Shown here in pieces: positions 33,278 through 42,105 of a stretch of 64,000 bases of DNA. The stretch is from an uncultured Pseudomonadales bacterium (lineage in GTDB: Bacteria > Pseudomonadota > Gammaproteobacteria > Pseudomonadales > Porticoccaceae): assembly GCA_943788875.1 (NCBI GenBank), contig CALSSA010000004.1, positions 240,379 through 304,378 of the forward strand. The letters are read 5' to 3'. Numbering within the stretch: the stretch's first letter is position 1; the number at the start of each line of letters is the position of its first letter. Under the pieces are notes generated by a model. That model did no database searches, was not told the origin of the DNA, and saw nothing but the letters and a program-made list of their open reading frames with translations. The position numbers and the translations under genes are program-made.

Positions 33278-34200
33278 ATGAAGATTTCAACCGGACAGAT
33301 ATTTGATCGAGCTGTGACTCAAATGAGCACCCAGCAGAGCAAAGTTGCAGAAATGCAGGCTCAGCTTGCCTCCGGCAAACAGATTCTGCAGACCAGTGAT
33401 GACCCGGATAAAGCGGGACTCATCCAGCGCCTGAATACCGCCTACAATCGCCAGGAAACTTATGAGAGTAGCCTGGATAGTATTGAGGATCGCCTTGGTG
33501 CAGAGGAATCAGCCTTGACGGCGACAGATAATATTCTCCAGCGCATCCGCGAACTTGCAGTGCGGGCCAGCTCCGACACGCTGTCTGCTCCAGATCGTGA
33601 GATTTTGTCCATAGAAGTGTCGACCCTGAAAGAAGGTTTACTGGCTCTGGCCAATACCACAGATGTGCAGGGCAACTATGTGTTTGCCGGCTCTGCTGTG
33701 CGCACCGTTCCATTTGCCGCCGATGAGTCGGGCAATATGCTCTATCAGGGCGATGATAATTACGTGGCTGTCGATGTCTCTGAGCAGCGACGCTTGAATA
33801 TGAACCGGCCAGGCAATGAGGTATTTGCCAGCCTTGTTCGCCAGGAAAGCGATGGCAGTGCCCAGAGGGTAGGTTTCTTCGCTGTTATTGAAGACTTCAG
33901 TACGGCACTAAAAAATAATGACACTGGCAATATCCAGCGCAGTCTTGCTGAGGTCGACAAGCTGTCGCTACGGTTTCTTTATCTCTGGCTGATGTGGGTA
34001 GTCGCTTGAGTGTGGCTGACTCCCAAAGAGATATATTGGCCGACGCCAAGCTAAGGTACAAAGCACTGCTGTCCAACACTGAAGATCTGGACTATGCCAG
34101 CGCGGTGACCCAGCTGTCCGCGGAGCTTTTGTCTCTGGAGGCGGCACAGAGCAGTTTTGCCAAAATTTCCCAGTTGAGTCTGTTCAACTATATTCGTTAA
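33278..34200 (+). pseudogene. flgL: Hook-filament junction protein FlgL (HAP3), frameshifted
   Basis: The first 230 codons read well (KISTGQIFDRAVTQMSTQQS; DDPDKAGLIQRLNTAYNRQE; NTTDVQGNYVFAGS), then after AEVDKLS the frame runs into a stop at 34009. The missing C-terminus (SRLSVADSQRDILADAK ... AAQSSFAKISQLSLFNYIR) continues in another frame through to 34200, with TVSLSLADVGS readable just before it. One deleted base near 33969 restores a 307-aa protein. Both halves stay conserved, so the lesion is recent or a sequence error. Confidence 0.88.
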
Positions 34201-34214
34201 CCAGGGGTTGATCG

Positions 34215-35634
34215 ATGGCTGATGCCAGTAGTGTTTCTTCGCAGGTACTAACCACCTTGGGTGTGGGCTCGGGTTTGGATGTTTTCAAACTGGCCCAAGG
34301 ACTTGACCGATGTGGAAAAAGTGCCCAAGCAAGAGGCCATCCAAAATAGTATTGATGCCACTGAGGCGTCAATCTCGGGTTATGGTTTGGTCAGCTATCA
34401 GGTCGATTTATTACAACAGGCCTTTGAAAATCTCAATGACTCCGATGAGCTTGCCACAAGCACGGGAACATCGTCTGATACCAGTGCGATTAGCCTAACC
34501 TCTATTGATGGCTCGGCAGAGACCGGTGCTTACGATATTACTGTCACTAGATTGGCGCAAGAACAGCGTATGATCTCTGATGAGTACGCCAGTACAACGG
34601 CGAGCTTAAATGCGAGCTCATTTGATATTTCTATTACGGTAGGCAATGCCTCAACCACGACCACGGCGGTGACAGTGTCGACGCCGACACCGGCCGGAGT
34701 TGTCTCCGCAATTAATGCCGCAAACACAGGGGTCACCGCATCATTAGTAGATACTGGGATCAATGGCAGTAACTACCGCATTATCCTCTCCGGCGATACC
34801 GGCACTGAGGGCGCCTTCACTGTGACTTCATCGCCAGACCTCGGTTTTGGTGACAGCGGCAATACCTTGCAGGCGGCGCAAGATGCAGCCATCAACTTTG
34901 ATGGTCTTACCGTGACCCGCGCCAGCAATGAAATTAATGATGTGATTGAAGGCGCGACGTTTTTATTGACTGAGGCCACTAGCTCAGCCGTACGTTTAAA
35001 TATTACCAGTGATAAAAGCACCTTAAAAACCAACCTGCAAACTGTGATCACAACTTATAATGATCTCAATACAATGTTCGGTGAGCTGACTGCCGCGGGA
35101 TCAGAGGCAGAATTGGGAGGTGCACTGGCTGACGACACCTCTTTAGTGCGCTATCTTAGAACTCAAATTCGTTCTGCGCTGTTTGCCGATTCATCGACCA
35201 CCTCTGGCGATATCAATGCCTTGCGTGACCTGGGTATAAGTATTGATAGGACTGGCGATCTTACCTTTGATGAAACCACCTATGATAGCGTTATTGCCTC
35301 TAGCTACGATGATGTGGTGATGATGCTATCCGCCAATACCAGCAATCAAAGTCTCTATGGCACGGCCGACAGGGGCTTGGCTCAGGATATTGCTACTACG
35401 CTTGAGGGCTTTAGCGAGAGCACCGGCGTATTGACCACCAGAACATCTAGCGCCGAGGAGGAGTTGGACGATTTTAAAGAGGAGCTAGTGAAGCTTGAGG
35501 CGAGGATGGAAAATGTGTATCAGCGCTACCTCACCCAATTTACCGCGATGGAGACGTTGATGGCGAGCATGAATACCACCAAAGATTATCTCGAAGGTCA
35601 GCTAGAGCAGTTGTCAAAAGCCTATGATAACTAA
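34215..35634 (+). CDS. fliD: Flagellar filament cap FliD, with a frameshift near the 5' end
   Basis: Filament cap (HAP2). The true start is the ATG at 34215, reading ADASSVSSQVLTTLGVGSGLDVFKLAQ; the track ORF from 34261 is the continuation in the next frame (LTDVEKVPKQEAIQNSID). One extra G in CAAGGAC near 34300 explains the switch; corrected length is about 472 aa. C-terminal FliD_C helices (YQRYLTQFTAMETLMASMNT) are intact. It follows flgL by 14 bp; no fliS or fliT follows, and a terminator lies 30 bp downstream. Confidence 0.87.
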
Positions 35635-35662
35635 GTTAGAAGCTAATTTTTTACAGGCAAAA

Positions 35663-35690
35663 AAAACCCGATAAGTGACTATCGGGTTTT
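35663..35690. terminator. Bidirectional terminator between fliD and flagellin 1
   Basis: Perfect stem AAAACCCGATA / TATCGGGTTTT with a 6-base loop and flanking A and T runs; serves the convergent fliD (+) and flagellin 1 (-). Confidence 0.88.
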
Positions 35691-35725
35691 GATGAGCTAA
35701 CCCAGCTCAGGGGTGTTACAGGTGT

Positions 35726-36555
35726 TTATTTCAGCAGTGCTAATACAGTCTGTGCCTGCTGGTTAGCCTGTGCCAACATGGCAGTACCCGCTTGCGCGAT
35801 AATTTGGGTTTTCGCTAAGGCAGTACTTTCCGCGGCATAATCAGCATCCTGAATTCGGCTAAGGAGCGCTTGAGTATTCATTGATACATTGCTCAGGTTG
35901 TCAACAGTGTGCTCGAGCCTGTTAATTGCCGCACCATAGGTAGCTCGCTGAGTGTTCAATGCTACGATCGCGACATCAACATCGAGAATTGCAGCAGCGG
36001 CGTTGGTCGATGCTCCGTAACGTCTCCAGTTAGACCCAAGTCGCCATCGTCTGTTAGGGTCACCAAAGTCAACAGTCCATCGTCTGGGCGGTATCGCCGA
36101 TCTGATATGTTACTGTACCGCTAGATCCGGCAGAGCCGGCCATTAAATTGCAGTTCCATTCCACTCGGTGTTGGCGCCAACTCGGCCAACTTCAGTCATC
36201 AGCTGCTGGTATTCGAGATCCAACTGCGCCTCTGTCTGCGTCGGTTACTGTGCCGTTTGACAGCCTGCACACCTAACTCGCGCATGCGCTGAAGCATATC
36301 ACCGATTTCAATTGAAGCGCCGTCGGCAGTTTGAATCATTGAAATAGCATCGTTGGCATTTTTAACTGCCATGTTTAAGCCTTTCACCTGCGCAGTCATA
36401 GTGTTTGACATTGCCATACCTGCGGCATCATCCGCTGCGGAATTGATGCGCAGGCCAGTGGATAATCTCTCCAAAGCCTGGGTAGAGGCGCGTTCGTTTT
36501 GAGCCATTGCATTTGCCGTTAAAGTTGCGGCAACGTTTGTGTTAATAACAGCCAT
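35726..36555 (-). pseudogene. Flagellin 1, broken by several small indels
   Basis: N-terminal D0/D1 ([20 protein letters not shown]) is intact from the ATG at 36555 with GAGGAA upstream, and the C-terminal D1/D0 (NRLEHTVDNLSNVSMNTQ ... ANQQAQTVLALLK) is intact at the other end, but about 300 bp between them shift frame repeatedly. Against flagellin 2 I count roughly five small, mostly one-base insertions (for example near 36060-36090, 36145, 36230 and 36260). The total span (830 bp) is close to flagellin 2 (828 bp). A perfect sigma-28 promoter lies upstream, so the locus is recently active or error-ridden rather than old. Confidence 0.85.
36273..36384. repeat. 112-bp identical tract shared by flagellin 1 and flagellin 2 (copy A)
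   Basis: This stretch, from the D1 coding region, is base-for-base identical by eye to 37390-37501 in flagellin 2, in the same orientation, while sequences on both sides differ. Suggests recent duplication or gene conversion. Confidence 0.8.
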
Positions 36556-36633
36556 CTTTAAATTCCTCTTATTTGATTAACATTTATGATTAACGTTGCC
36601 AGAAATTGCTTGCTGGATTCCACGTTAACTATA

Positions 36634-36660
36634 TTATCGGCAGCATTTCTAGAGACTTTA
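36634..36660 (-). promoter_or_regulatory. Sigma-28 promoter of flagellin 1
   Basis: Perfect match on the minus strand: TAAA, 15 bases, GCCGATAA, about 80 bp before the flagellin 1 ATG. Confidence 0.88.
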
Positions 36661-36668
36661 GAAAAAGC

Positions 36669-36703
36669 GGCAATCTTTTGCCGGATTTTGGCAAATTTTT
36701 GCC
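36669..36703. promoter_or_regulatory. Two GGCA-N6-TGCC palindromes upstream of flagellin 1
   Basis: Copies at 36669-36682 and 36690-36703, 21 bp apart (two helical turns), just upstream of the sigma-28 promoter. Same motif as near flgA/flgB and flagellin 3. Putative regulator site; no protein known. Confidence 0.45.
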
Positions 36704-36783
36704 GATATGGCAGATACATGTTGTGCTAATACCCAGAGAATATGGAATTTATAATGGCTTTTCCCCTAGGCCAAGACATAAAA

Positions 36784-36807
36784 AAACCCGGCACTTAGGC
36801 CGGGTTT
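36784..36807 (-). terminator. Terminator of flagellin 2
   Basis: Stem AAACCCGGC / GCCGGGTTT with 6-base loop, followed on the minus strand by a T run; lies about 40 bp after the flagellin 2 stop. Confidence 0.85.
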
Positions 36808-36844
36808 GATCGTTCATGGGATGTTCCGGTGCGGAATAGCCCCT

Positions 36845-37672
36845 TTACTTGAGCAGTGCTAAAACACTCTGCGCTTGCTGATTTGCCTGCGCTAGCATTG
36901 CTGTGCCTGCTTGGGCCACAATTTGAGTTCGAGCGAGCTCTGTGCTCTCGGCAGCATAATCAGCATCCTGAATCCGGCTAAGAGCGGCCTGGGTGTTCAT
37001 TGATACATTGCTCAGGTTATCAACAGTGTGCTCGAGCCTGTTAATTGCGGCACCATAGGTAGCGCGCTGAGTGTTCAATGCTACGATCGCGATATCAAGC
37101 TTGGTAATTGCAGCGGTAGCTCCGGCAGCGGTTGCAATGGTATCAGTAGTTGCTAGAGCCAAGTCGCCAGTGGCTTGTAGGTCACCAAAGTCAACAGTCA
37201 TGGTCTGAGCGGTATCGCCAATCTGATATGTTACTGTACCGCTAGATCCGGCAGAATCGTCTATTAACGCAGTACCATTCCACTCTGTCTGGGCGCCAAC
37301 TCGGGTAATTTCAGTCGACAGCTGGGAATATTCGAGATTCAACTGCGTTCTGTCTGCGTCCGTTAGCGTGCCGTTATTAGACTGCACCGCTAACTCGCGC
37401 ATGCGCTGAAGCATATCACCGATTTCAATTGAAGCGCCGTCGGCAGTTTGAATCATTGAAATAGCATCGTTGGCATTTTTAACTGCCATGTTTAAGCCTT
37501 TGACCTGTGCGGTCATAGTATTTGACATCGCCATACCCGCGGCATCATCCGCTGCGGAATTGATTTTTAGTCCCGTGGATAGCCTCTCCATCGCCTGAGT
37601 GGCGGCGCGATCGTTTCTTGAAAGAGCATTTGCCGTTAAAGTTGCGGCAACATTTGTATTGATAACAGCCAT
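36845..37672 (-). CDS. Flagellin 2
   Basis: Filament subunit, 275 aa, intact. N-terminal [20 protein letters not shown] and C-terminal ANQQAQSVLALLK domains are classic; the variable central region is short (about 60 aa). Start ATG with GAGGAA upstream. Shares a 112-bp identical tract and long near-identical stretches with flagellin 1. Upstream GTCGATAA resembles a FliA -10 but the spacing to a -35 is off, so its promoter is uncertain. It has its own terminator and is probably monocistronic. Confidence 0.95.
   Translation of the reverse strand: MAVINTNVAATLTANALSRNDRAATQAMERLSTGLKINSAADDAAGMAMSNTMTAQVKGLNMAVKNANDAISMIQTADGASIEIGDMLQRMRELAVQSNNGTLTDADRTQLNLEYSQLSTEITRVGAQTEWNGTALIDDSAGSSGTVTYQIGDTAQTMTVDFGDLQATGDLALATTDTIATAAGATAAITKLDIAIVALNTQRATYGAAINRLEHTVDNLSNVSMNTQAALSRIQDADYAAESTELARTQIVAQAGTAMLAQANQQAQSVLALLK
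37390..37501. repeat. 112-bp identical tract (copy B, in flagellin 2)
   Basis: Partner of 36273-36384; direct repeat 1117 bp apart. Confidence 0.8.
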
Positions 37673-37828
37673 TTTAATTTCCTCACCTGTAAATTTAGTC
37701 TTAAGTTAAACAAATCCACTGTTCTTGATCTGCCTATGGTTTATTTATCGACACAGATCAGGAAAACTTAAGTTTTTTATTAAGAAATGGCAGAAGGGAG
37801 GGACGGCTTTTAATGGGAGTATTAAAAA

Positions 37829-37860
37829 ACAAAGAACCCCTGGCTGAAGGGGTTCTTTGT
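37829..37860 (-). terminator. Terminator of flagellin 3
   Basis: Thirteen-base perfect stem ACAAAGAACCCCT / AGGGGTTCTTTGT with 6-base loop and a T run on the minus strand, about 60 bp beyond the flagellin 3 stop. Confidence 0.88.
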
Positions 37861-37921
37861 GGCATGCATAACTTAGCGATGGGCTAGTAACTTGTAACCC
37901 AAGGCGATTATTTTCTGGTCA

Positions 37922-39100
37922 TTAGCCTTTTAAGAGCGCTAAAACAGATTGGTTCTGTTGGTTAGCCTGCGTAAGCATGGCTGTGCCTGCCTGCTGAATT
38001 ATCTGCGTGCGAGCTAGCTCTGTTGTTTCTGCAGCATAATCGGCGTCTTCAATACGACTGCGTGATGCAGCAGCGTTTTGAGACACATTAGTCAGGTTGT
38101 CAATTGCGTACTCAAGCCGATTCATAGCCGCACCAAAGGTGGCGCGCTGGGCGTTGATACCATTGATGGCAGTATCTAGAGAGGCAATTGCCGCGTTGGC
38201 ACCTGCATCTGTATCAATTGCGATTGCCGAGATATCGGTGCCATACACGCCTGACAGGGCCGTGACGCCAGCAGTAGTTTCAGCTACCGTTTGTGCGGAG
38301 CCATTTTCGCTAATGGTCGGTGGGACGGTGACCACTTCTGCATTATCGTAGGTCAGGGTCAAGCTGGTTGTTCCGTCGGACGCGGTCAGACGACTCAGAG
38401 AGCCATCGGCTTCAATCGCTGCGGCAAGCCCGGCGACGGTAGTTAATGCCCCTACAGTAGTAGCATCTAACGTTATAGTATTCTGACCATCGCTGATCAC
38501 AAAGTCGCCGGCTAAAGCGGCTACTCCGGCGTCATCAATAGTGAAGTCGTAAACTGCTGGAACACCTGCTACATCAGTAGTAGACGCATTCAGATTCCAG
38601 TCGCCAAAGGCAACGCTCATGGTCTGCAGTGAATTACCGCCAACCTGGAATACTGCTGTGCCGTTGCTAGAGGTGCCTGCTGTGCCACTGAGCACATTCT
38701 CACCGTTCCACTGGGTCTGGTTAGCAACACGTTCGATCTCGGTTCGCAACTGGACAAATTCTAAATTCAAGCTGCTCTGGTCAGTGGACGTCACTGTGCC
38801 ATTGGAAGCCTGAACAGCCAGCTCACGCATGCGCTGCATCATATTGCCAATCTCGATGGACGCGCCATCCGCAGTTTGCACCATGCTGATCGCATCATTA
38901 GCATTTTGTGCTGCTTGATCAAGACCTCTGATCTGAGCAGTCATTCTTGAAGATACAGCCAGTCCAGCAGCGTCATCTTTGGCAGAGTTAATGCTCTTAC
39001 CTGTAGATAAACGCTCCATGGTCGCAGCCATATCGCGGTCATTTCTCGCTAGCGCATTCGTTGTCATAGTCGCAGCGATATTGGTATTAATAACAGCCAT
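37922..39100 (-). CDS. Flagellin 3 (sigma-54 type)
   Basis: Filament subunit of 392 aa from the ATG at 39100, which has GAGG eight bases upstream; the track start at 39121 lacks that support. D0/D1 ends conserved (AVINTNIAATMTTNALARND; ANQQNQSVLALLKG), central domain about 115 aa longer than in flagellin 2. Its promoter is a good sigma-54 site, unlike the sigma-28 site of flagellin 1. This recalls Vibrio, where FlaA is sigma-54 dependent and essential while other flagellins depend on sigma-28. Confidence 0.94.
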   Translation of the reverse strand: MAVINTNIAATMTTNALARNDRDMAATMERLSTGKSINSAKDDAAGLAVSSRMTAQIRGLDQAAQNANDAISMVQTADGASIEIGNMMQRMRELAVQASNGTVTSTDQSSLNLEFVQLRTEIERVANQTQWNGENVLSGTAGTSSNGTAVFQVGGNSLQTMSVAFGDWNLNASTTDVAGVPAVYDFTIDDAGVAALAGDFVISDGQNTITLDATTVGALTTVAGLAAAIEADGSLSRLTASDGTTSLTLTYDNAEVVTVPPTISENGSAQTVAETTAGVTALSGVYGTDISAIAIDTDAGANAAIASLDTAINGINAQRATFGAAMNRLEYAIDNLTNVSQNAAASRSRIEDADYAAETTELARTQIIQQAGTAMLTQANQQNQSVLALLKG

Positions 39101-39297
39101 TTTAAATTCCTCATTGTTCATTCAAGTTATGCTCCTGAGCCCAATTGGCTGCAGGATGTTTTTTAAACCGATTAACCGCGAGTTACGCGCAGTTGCCTGT
39201 CCATAGGCGTCGATCTAAAAAGCCTTACTTCAAATCCACTCTGGTGAACAAAAATCCCAGGGGCTAACGCCCAAAAGATCAGTCACCAGCTAAGAAG

Positions 39298-39315
39298 TTG
39301 CAAAACTGATGCCAA
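39298..39315 (-). promoter_or_regulatory. Sigma-54 promoter of flagellin 3
   Basis: Minus strand TTGGCATCAGTTTTGCAA; GG and GC 10 bases apart as required. Gives a leader of about 190 bases. It sits in the 415-bp stretch between flaG and flagellin 3, which otherwise holds only the motif cluster at 39389-39439. Confidence 0.82.
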
Positions 39316-39388
39316 CTAAGGAAGAAATGTTAAAAATTTAAATAAAAGGTATTAATATCAATAAGTTAAAAATTTTTCGTGCAGAAGC

Positions 39389-39439
39389 TTTGCCGCGATT
39401 GCCGAGCAAGTGGCATGTTTTTGCCGATATTTTTTGCCA
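39389..39439. promoter_or_regulatory. TTGCCG / GGCA-N6-TGCC cluster upstream of flagellin 3
   Basis: Contains TTTGCCGC (39389), TTGCCG (39399), a GGCA-N6-TGCC palindrome (39412-39425) and TTTGCCA (39433). It is 75-140 bp upstream of the sigma-54 promoter, a typical enhancer position. Confidence 0.45.
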
Positions 39440-39515
39440 CTCTGTCGGAAATCCGGCAGATGGTGAGGAAGGAAGGTTAAATGTTTAACCTGAGTGAAGG
39501 TTAGCTGAGCCCGGT

Positions 39516-39940
39516 CTAAAATTTGTCGTCAAACAGGACACCTTTTAAAGATTCGATTTGTTTTGCAATACGCAATATGGCGTCGCCAGGCACTTTGCGA
39601 ATGATCTCGCCAGTATTGGTATCCGTTACCTGAACAACAAAGCGGTTAGAAGTATCGTCGATTGAGAAGTGTAAACTGGTAGGCACCTGCTTAACCGTTG
39701 CATTAAGTTCCTCGATAGCATCATCCAATTGCTTAATTGTTTCGTTTATTTGCTGAATCGACTCACCTTTGCGTGCAGCAGCGGCACGGCCAACGTCTTC
39801 AGCACTGATGCTCGGTTCAGGCTTCACGGGTGTTATGTTTGGAGCATTCCCAGCTTTGGCGTCTGCGCCGCTGAGGGTTGTGGCGTTACTTGAGCGCCGA
39901 CGTTAATACTAATTTCATTGCCTGACATTGGTTTCACCAT
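39516..39940 (-). CDS. flaG: Flagellar protein FlaG, N-terminus frameshifted
   Basis: FlaG influences filament length. The C-terminal FlaG domain is intact in the track ORF (39516-39827): LHFSIDDTSNRFVVQVTDTN and EIIRKVPGDAILRIAKQIES. The natural start appears to be ATG at 39940 or 39925 (MSGNEISINVGAQ), which lies in another frame; a one-base deletion somewhere around 39850-39895 would join it to KAGNAPNITPVKPEPS. Without repair, a GTG start at 39827 could still give 103 aa. Confidence 0.82.
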
Positions 39941-40155
39941 TTTATAGTGCGGCCTGTTTGTCTGCCGCTAATCTTGCGCTCATTATGCCCTGTCGCGCTT
40001 AAAATTGGTTCCTGTCATAGCTATCGACAGCTCAGTGCGAAGCTTTAGCAATTAAACTGAAATTATTTGCTTGTCCTGATCCTTAACTTGGCTATCTAGG
40101 CCTTCTATGTGGCGTTATACTCCTCCCTTTGTAATCTCCTGACCATTGTTCCGCT

Positions 40156-40698
40156 ATGATAATAAACGTTATTAAACAGATTGACCGATTTACCGAGGCC
40201 ACAGGTCGCGCGCTGTCCTGGCTGACTCTGGTAATGGTTGGGTTGGTGGTTGCGGTGGTGATCGGGCGATATTTTGTTGGTCTGGGCTCTATTGCGCTGC
40301 AGGAGTCTGTGACTTATCTGCATGCTCTGGTTTTTATGCTGGGTCTGGCTTTTACCTTGAAACGTGGTGGTCATGTGCGGGTGGATATTTTCTATCGCAG
40401 CTACTCACCGCGGATTAAAGCGCTGGTGGATTTGCTGGGTGGGCTGATTTTTCTGCTGCCTTTTTGTCTGCTGATCTTTTTCAGCAGCTGGGACTATGTG
40501 CTGGCAAGCTGGGCTGCGGGAGAGGGTTCTTCCGAAAATAATGGCATTGCAGCAGTTTATCTACTCAAAACGTTGATGTTAATTATGCCTCTGACATTGC
40601 TGTTACAGGGCATCGCCGAGATATTAAAAGCGCTTTTAATACTGAGAACAGGCCCAGAGGCAACAGATCAGGATAAGGGAGCTAAGGCAGTTTTATAA
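40156..40698 (+). CDS. TRAP transporter small permease (DctQ type)
   Basis: Small membrane subunit of a tripartite ATP-independent periplasmic transporter. 180 aa with four membrane spans (about 18-40, 52-72, 90-112, 135-157) and the DctQ pattern SIALQESVTYLHALVFMLGL and HVRVDIFY. Overlaps the large permease start at 40698. No DctP solute-binding gene is adjacent, so the substrate cannot be guessed. Confidence 0.9.
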   Translation: MIINVIKQIDRFTEATGRALSWLTLVMVGLVVAVVIGRYFVGLGSIALQESVTYLHALVFMLGLAFTLKRGGHVRVDIFYRSYSPRIKALVDLLGGLIFLLPFCLLIFFSSWDYVLASWAAGEGSSENNGIAAVYLLKTLMLIMPLTLLLQGIAEILKALLILRTGPEATDQDKGAKAVL

Positions 40699-42062
40699 TG
40701 GCTGAATATATCCCCTTTCTGATGTTTGTCTGTGTCTGTTTGGTATTGATGGCGGGGTATCCCGTGGCCTTTTCCCTCGCCGGTACCGCACTGTTGTTTG
40801 CTCTTGTAGGGACTCTAAGCGGTCATTTTGATATGGCTTTCCTGCAGGCCGTGCCTAATCGACTGTTTGGCACCATGGACAACACTACCCTGATTGCCGT
40901 GCCGCTATTTGTGTTGATGGGTGTGATGTTGGAAAAGTCGCGCCTGTCTGAAGACTTGCTGGAGAGCATGGCCGATCTGCTGGGTGGTTTTCGCAGCGGT
41001 CTGGGCATCTCTGTAGTGGTGGTCGGTGCGCTGCTCGCTGCCAGCACGGGAATAGTTGGCGCCACAGTGGTGACCATGGGGCTAATGTCACTGCCAACTA
41101 TGCTTAAGCGCGGTTACAGTCCGGCTCAGGCCACCGGGGTTATTGCTGCCACTGGTACTTTGGGTCAGATTATTCCCCCCTCAATTGCACTGGTACTGCT
41201 GGGAGATACACTCTCTAGTGCCTATCAGCAGGCGCAGTTAAATATGGGTATTTTTACCCCTAAAACGGTTTCCATTGGTGACCTCTTTGTCGGCGCTATT
41301 ATCCCCGGCCTGATGTTGGTGCTGATGTACTGCCTGTATATGATTTTATTTGCGCGGCCTGAGCCCCAGGAACCCCAAAATATTGAGACGGCAGATAACC
41401 GGTTATCGCGGGCCATGCGTAATCTTTTGCCGCCAATAAGTTTAATTATTGCTGTATTGGGTTCGATTCTCTCTGGTGCTGCGACACCAACTGAAGCTGC
41501 GGGGGTCGGTGCCTTTGGTGCCACAGTGTTGGCGGCGCTCAAAGGGCAGTTAACCATTTCGCGCCTGAGGGAAGTGGTGCAAAGCACCACAGAAGTGACC
41601 TCTATGGTGTTCTTGATATTGATTGGTGCCGCAGTGTTTTCTCTGGTGTTCCGGGGCTTTGGTGGCGAAGAGTTGGTCGAGCAATTCTTTGCCGGATTAC
41701 CTGGTGGCATTGTGGCGGCGACATTGCTGGTTATGTTGGTGATTTTTTTGCTCGGCTTTATTCTCGACTTTATTGAGATAACTTTTGTTGTGGTGCCTAT
41801 TGTGGCTCCGGTACTGCTAGCCATGGGCCTTGATCCGGTGTGGCTGGGGGTGATGATAGCGATTAATTTGCAGACATCATTTTTGACTCCACCCTTTGGC
41901 TTTGCCCTGTTCTATCTGCGCGGAGTGGCTCCGGATACGGTTGAGACATCGGATATGTACTATGGCGTAGCACCATTTATATGCTTGCAGGTGCTGCTGA
42001 TGTTGATGCTGTCCCAGTGGCCACAGCTGGCAACCTGGCTGCCAAGCTTGATTTACAATTAA
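40698..42062 (+). CDS. TRAP transporter large permease (DctM type)
   Basis: 454 aa, about 12 spans, with DctM family motifs: GYPVAFSLAGTALLFALVG, ATGTLGQIIPPSIALVLLGD and AGGAFTATEAA-like segment GAATPTEAAGVGAFGA. Forms the ion-coupled channel with the small permease. Its start overlaps that gene by one base. The loop after GQIIPPSIALVLL is longer than usual (about 190-215). Confidence 0.93.
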   Translation: MAEYIPFLMFVCVCLVLMAGYPVAFSLAGTALLFALVGTLSGHFDMAFLQAVPNRLFGTMDNTTLIAVPLFVLMGVMLEKSRLSEDLLESMADLLGGFRSGLGISVVVVGALLAASTGIVGATVVTMGLMSLPTMLKRGYSPAQATGVIAATGTLGQIIPPSIALVLLGDTLSSAYQQAQLNMGIFTPKTVSIGDLFVGAIIPGLMLVLMYCLYMILFARPEPQEPQNIETADNRLSRAMRNLLPPISLIIAVLGSILSGAATPTEAAGVGAFGATVLAALKGQLTISRLREVVQSTTEVTSMVFLILIGAAVFSLVFRGFGGEELVEQFFAGLPGGIVAATLLVMLVIFLLGFILDFIEITFVVVPIVAPVLLAMGLDPVWLGVMIAINLQTSFLTPPFGFALFYLRGVAPDTVETSDMYYGVAPFICLQVLLMLMLSQWPQLATWLPSLIYN

Positions 42063-42105
42063 GATTTACCACCGCGATATAAAACTAATGGAAGAGATAC
42101 AGGCG

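Noticed and set aside
35909-36124. 71-aa plus-strand ORF inside flagellin 1
   Set aside because: Arises from the frameshifted, antisense sequence of the broken flagellin gene.
36690-36705. Sigma-54-like TGGCA...TTGC around the GGCA-N6-TGCC sites (also near 21733 and 39412)
   Set aside because: GG-to-GC distance is 9, not the required 10, so these do not fit sigma-54; better seen as a separate palindromic motif.
37741-37765. Sigma-28 promoter for flagellin 2 (GTCGATAA with TAAG upstream)
   Set aside because: Spacing between the -35-like and -10-like elements is about 12 rather than 15; not reported as a feature.
41225-41824. 199-aa minus-strand ORF inside dctM
   Set aside because: Shadow of the intact dctM frame on the other strand; composition is Ser/Thr/Pro/Lys-rich as expected from antisense of hydrophobic codons.
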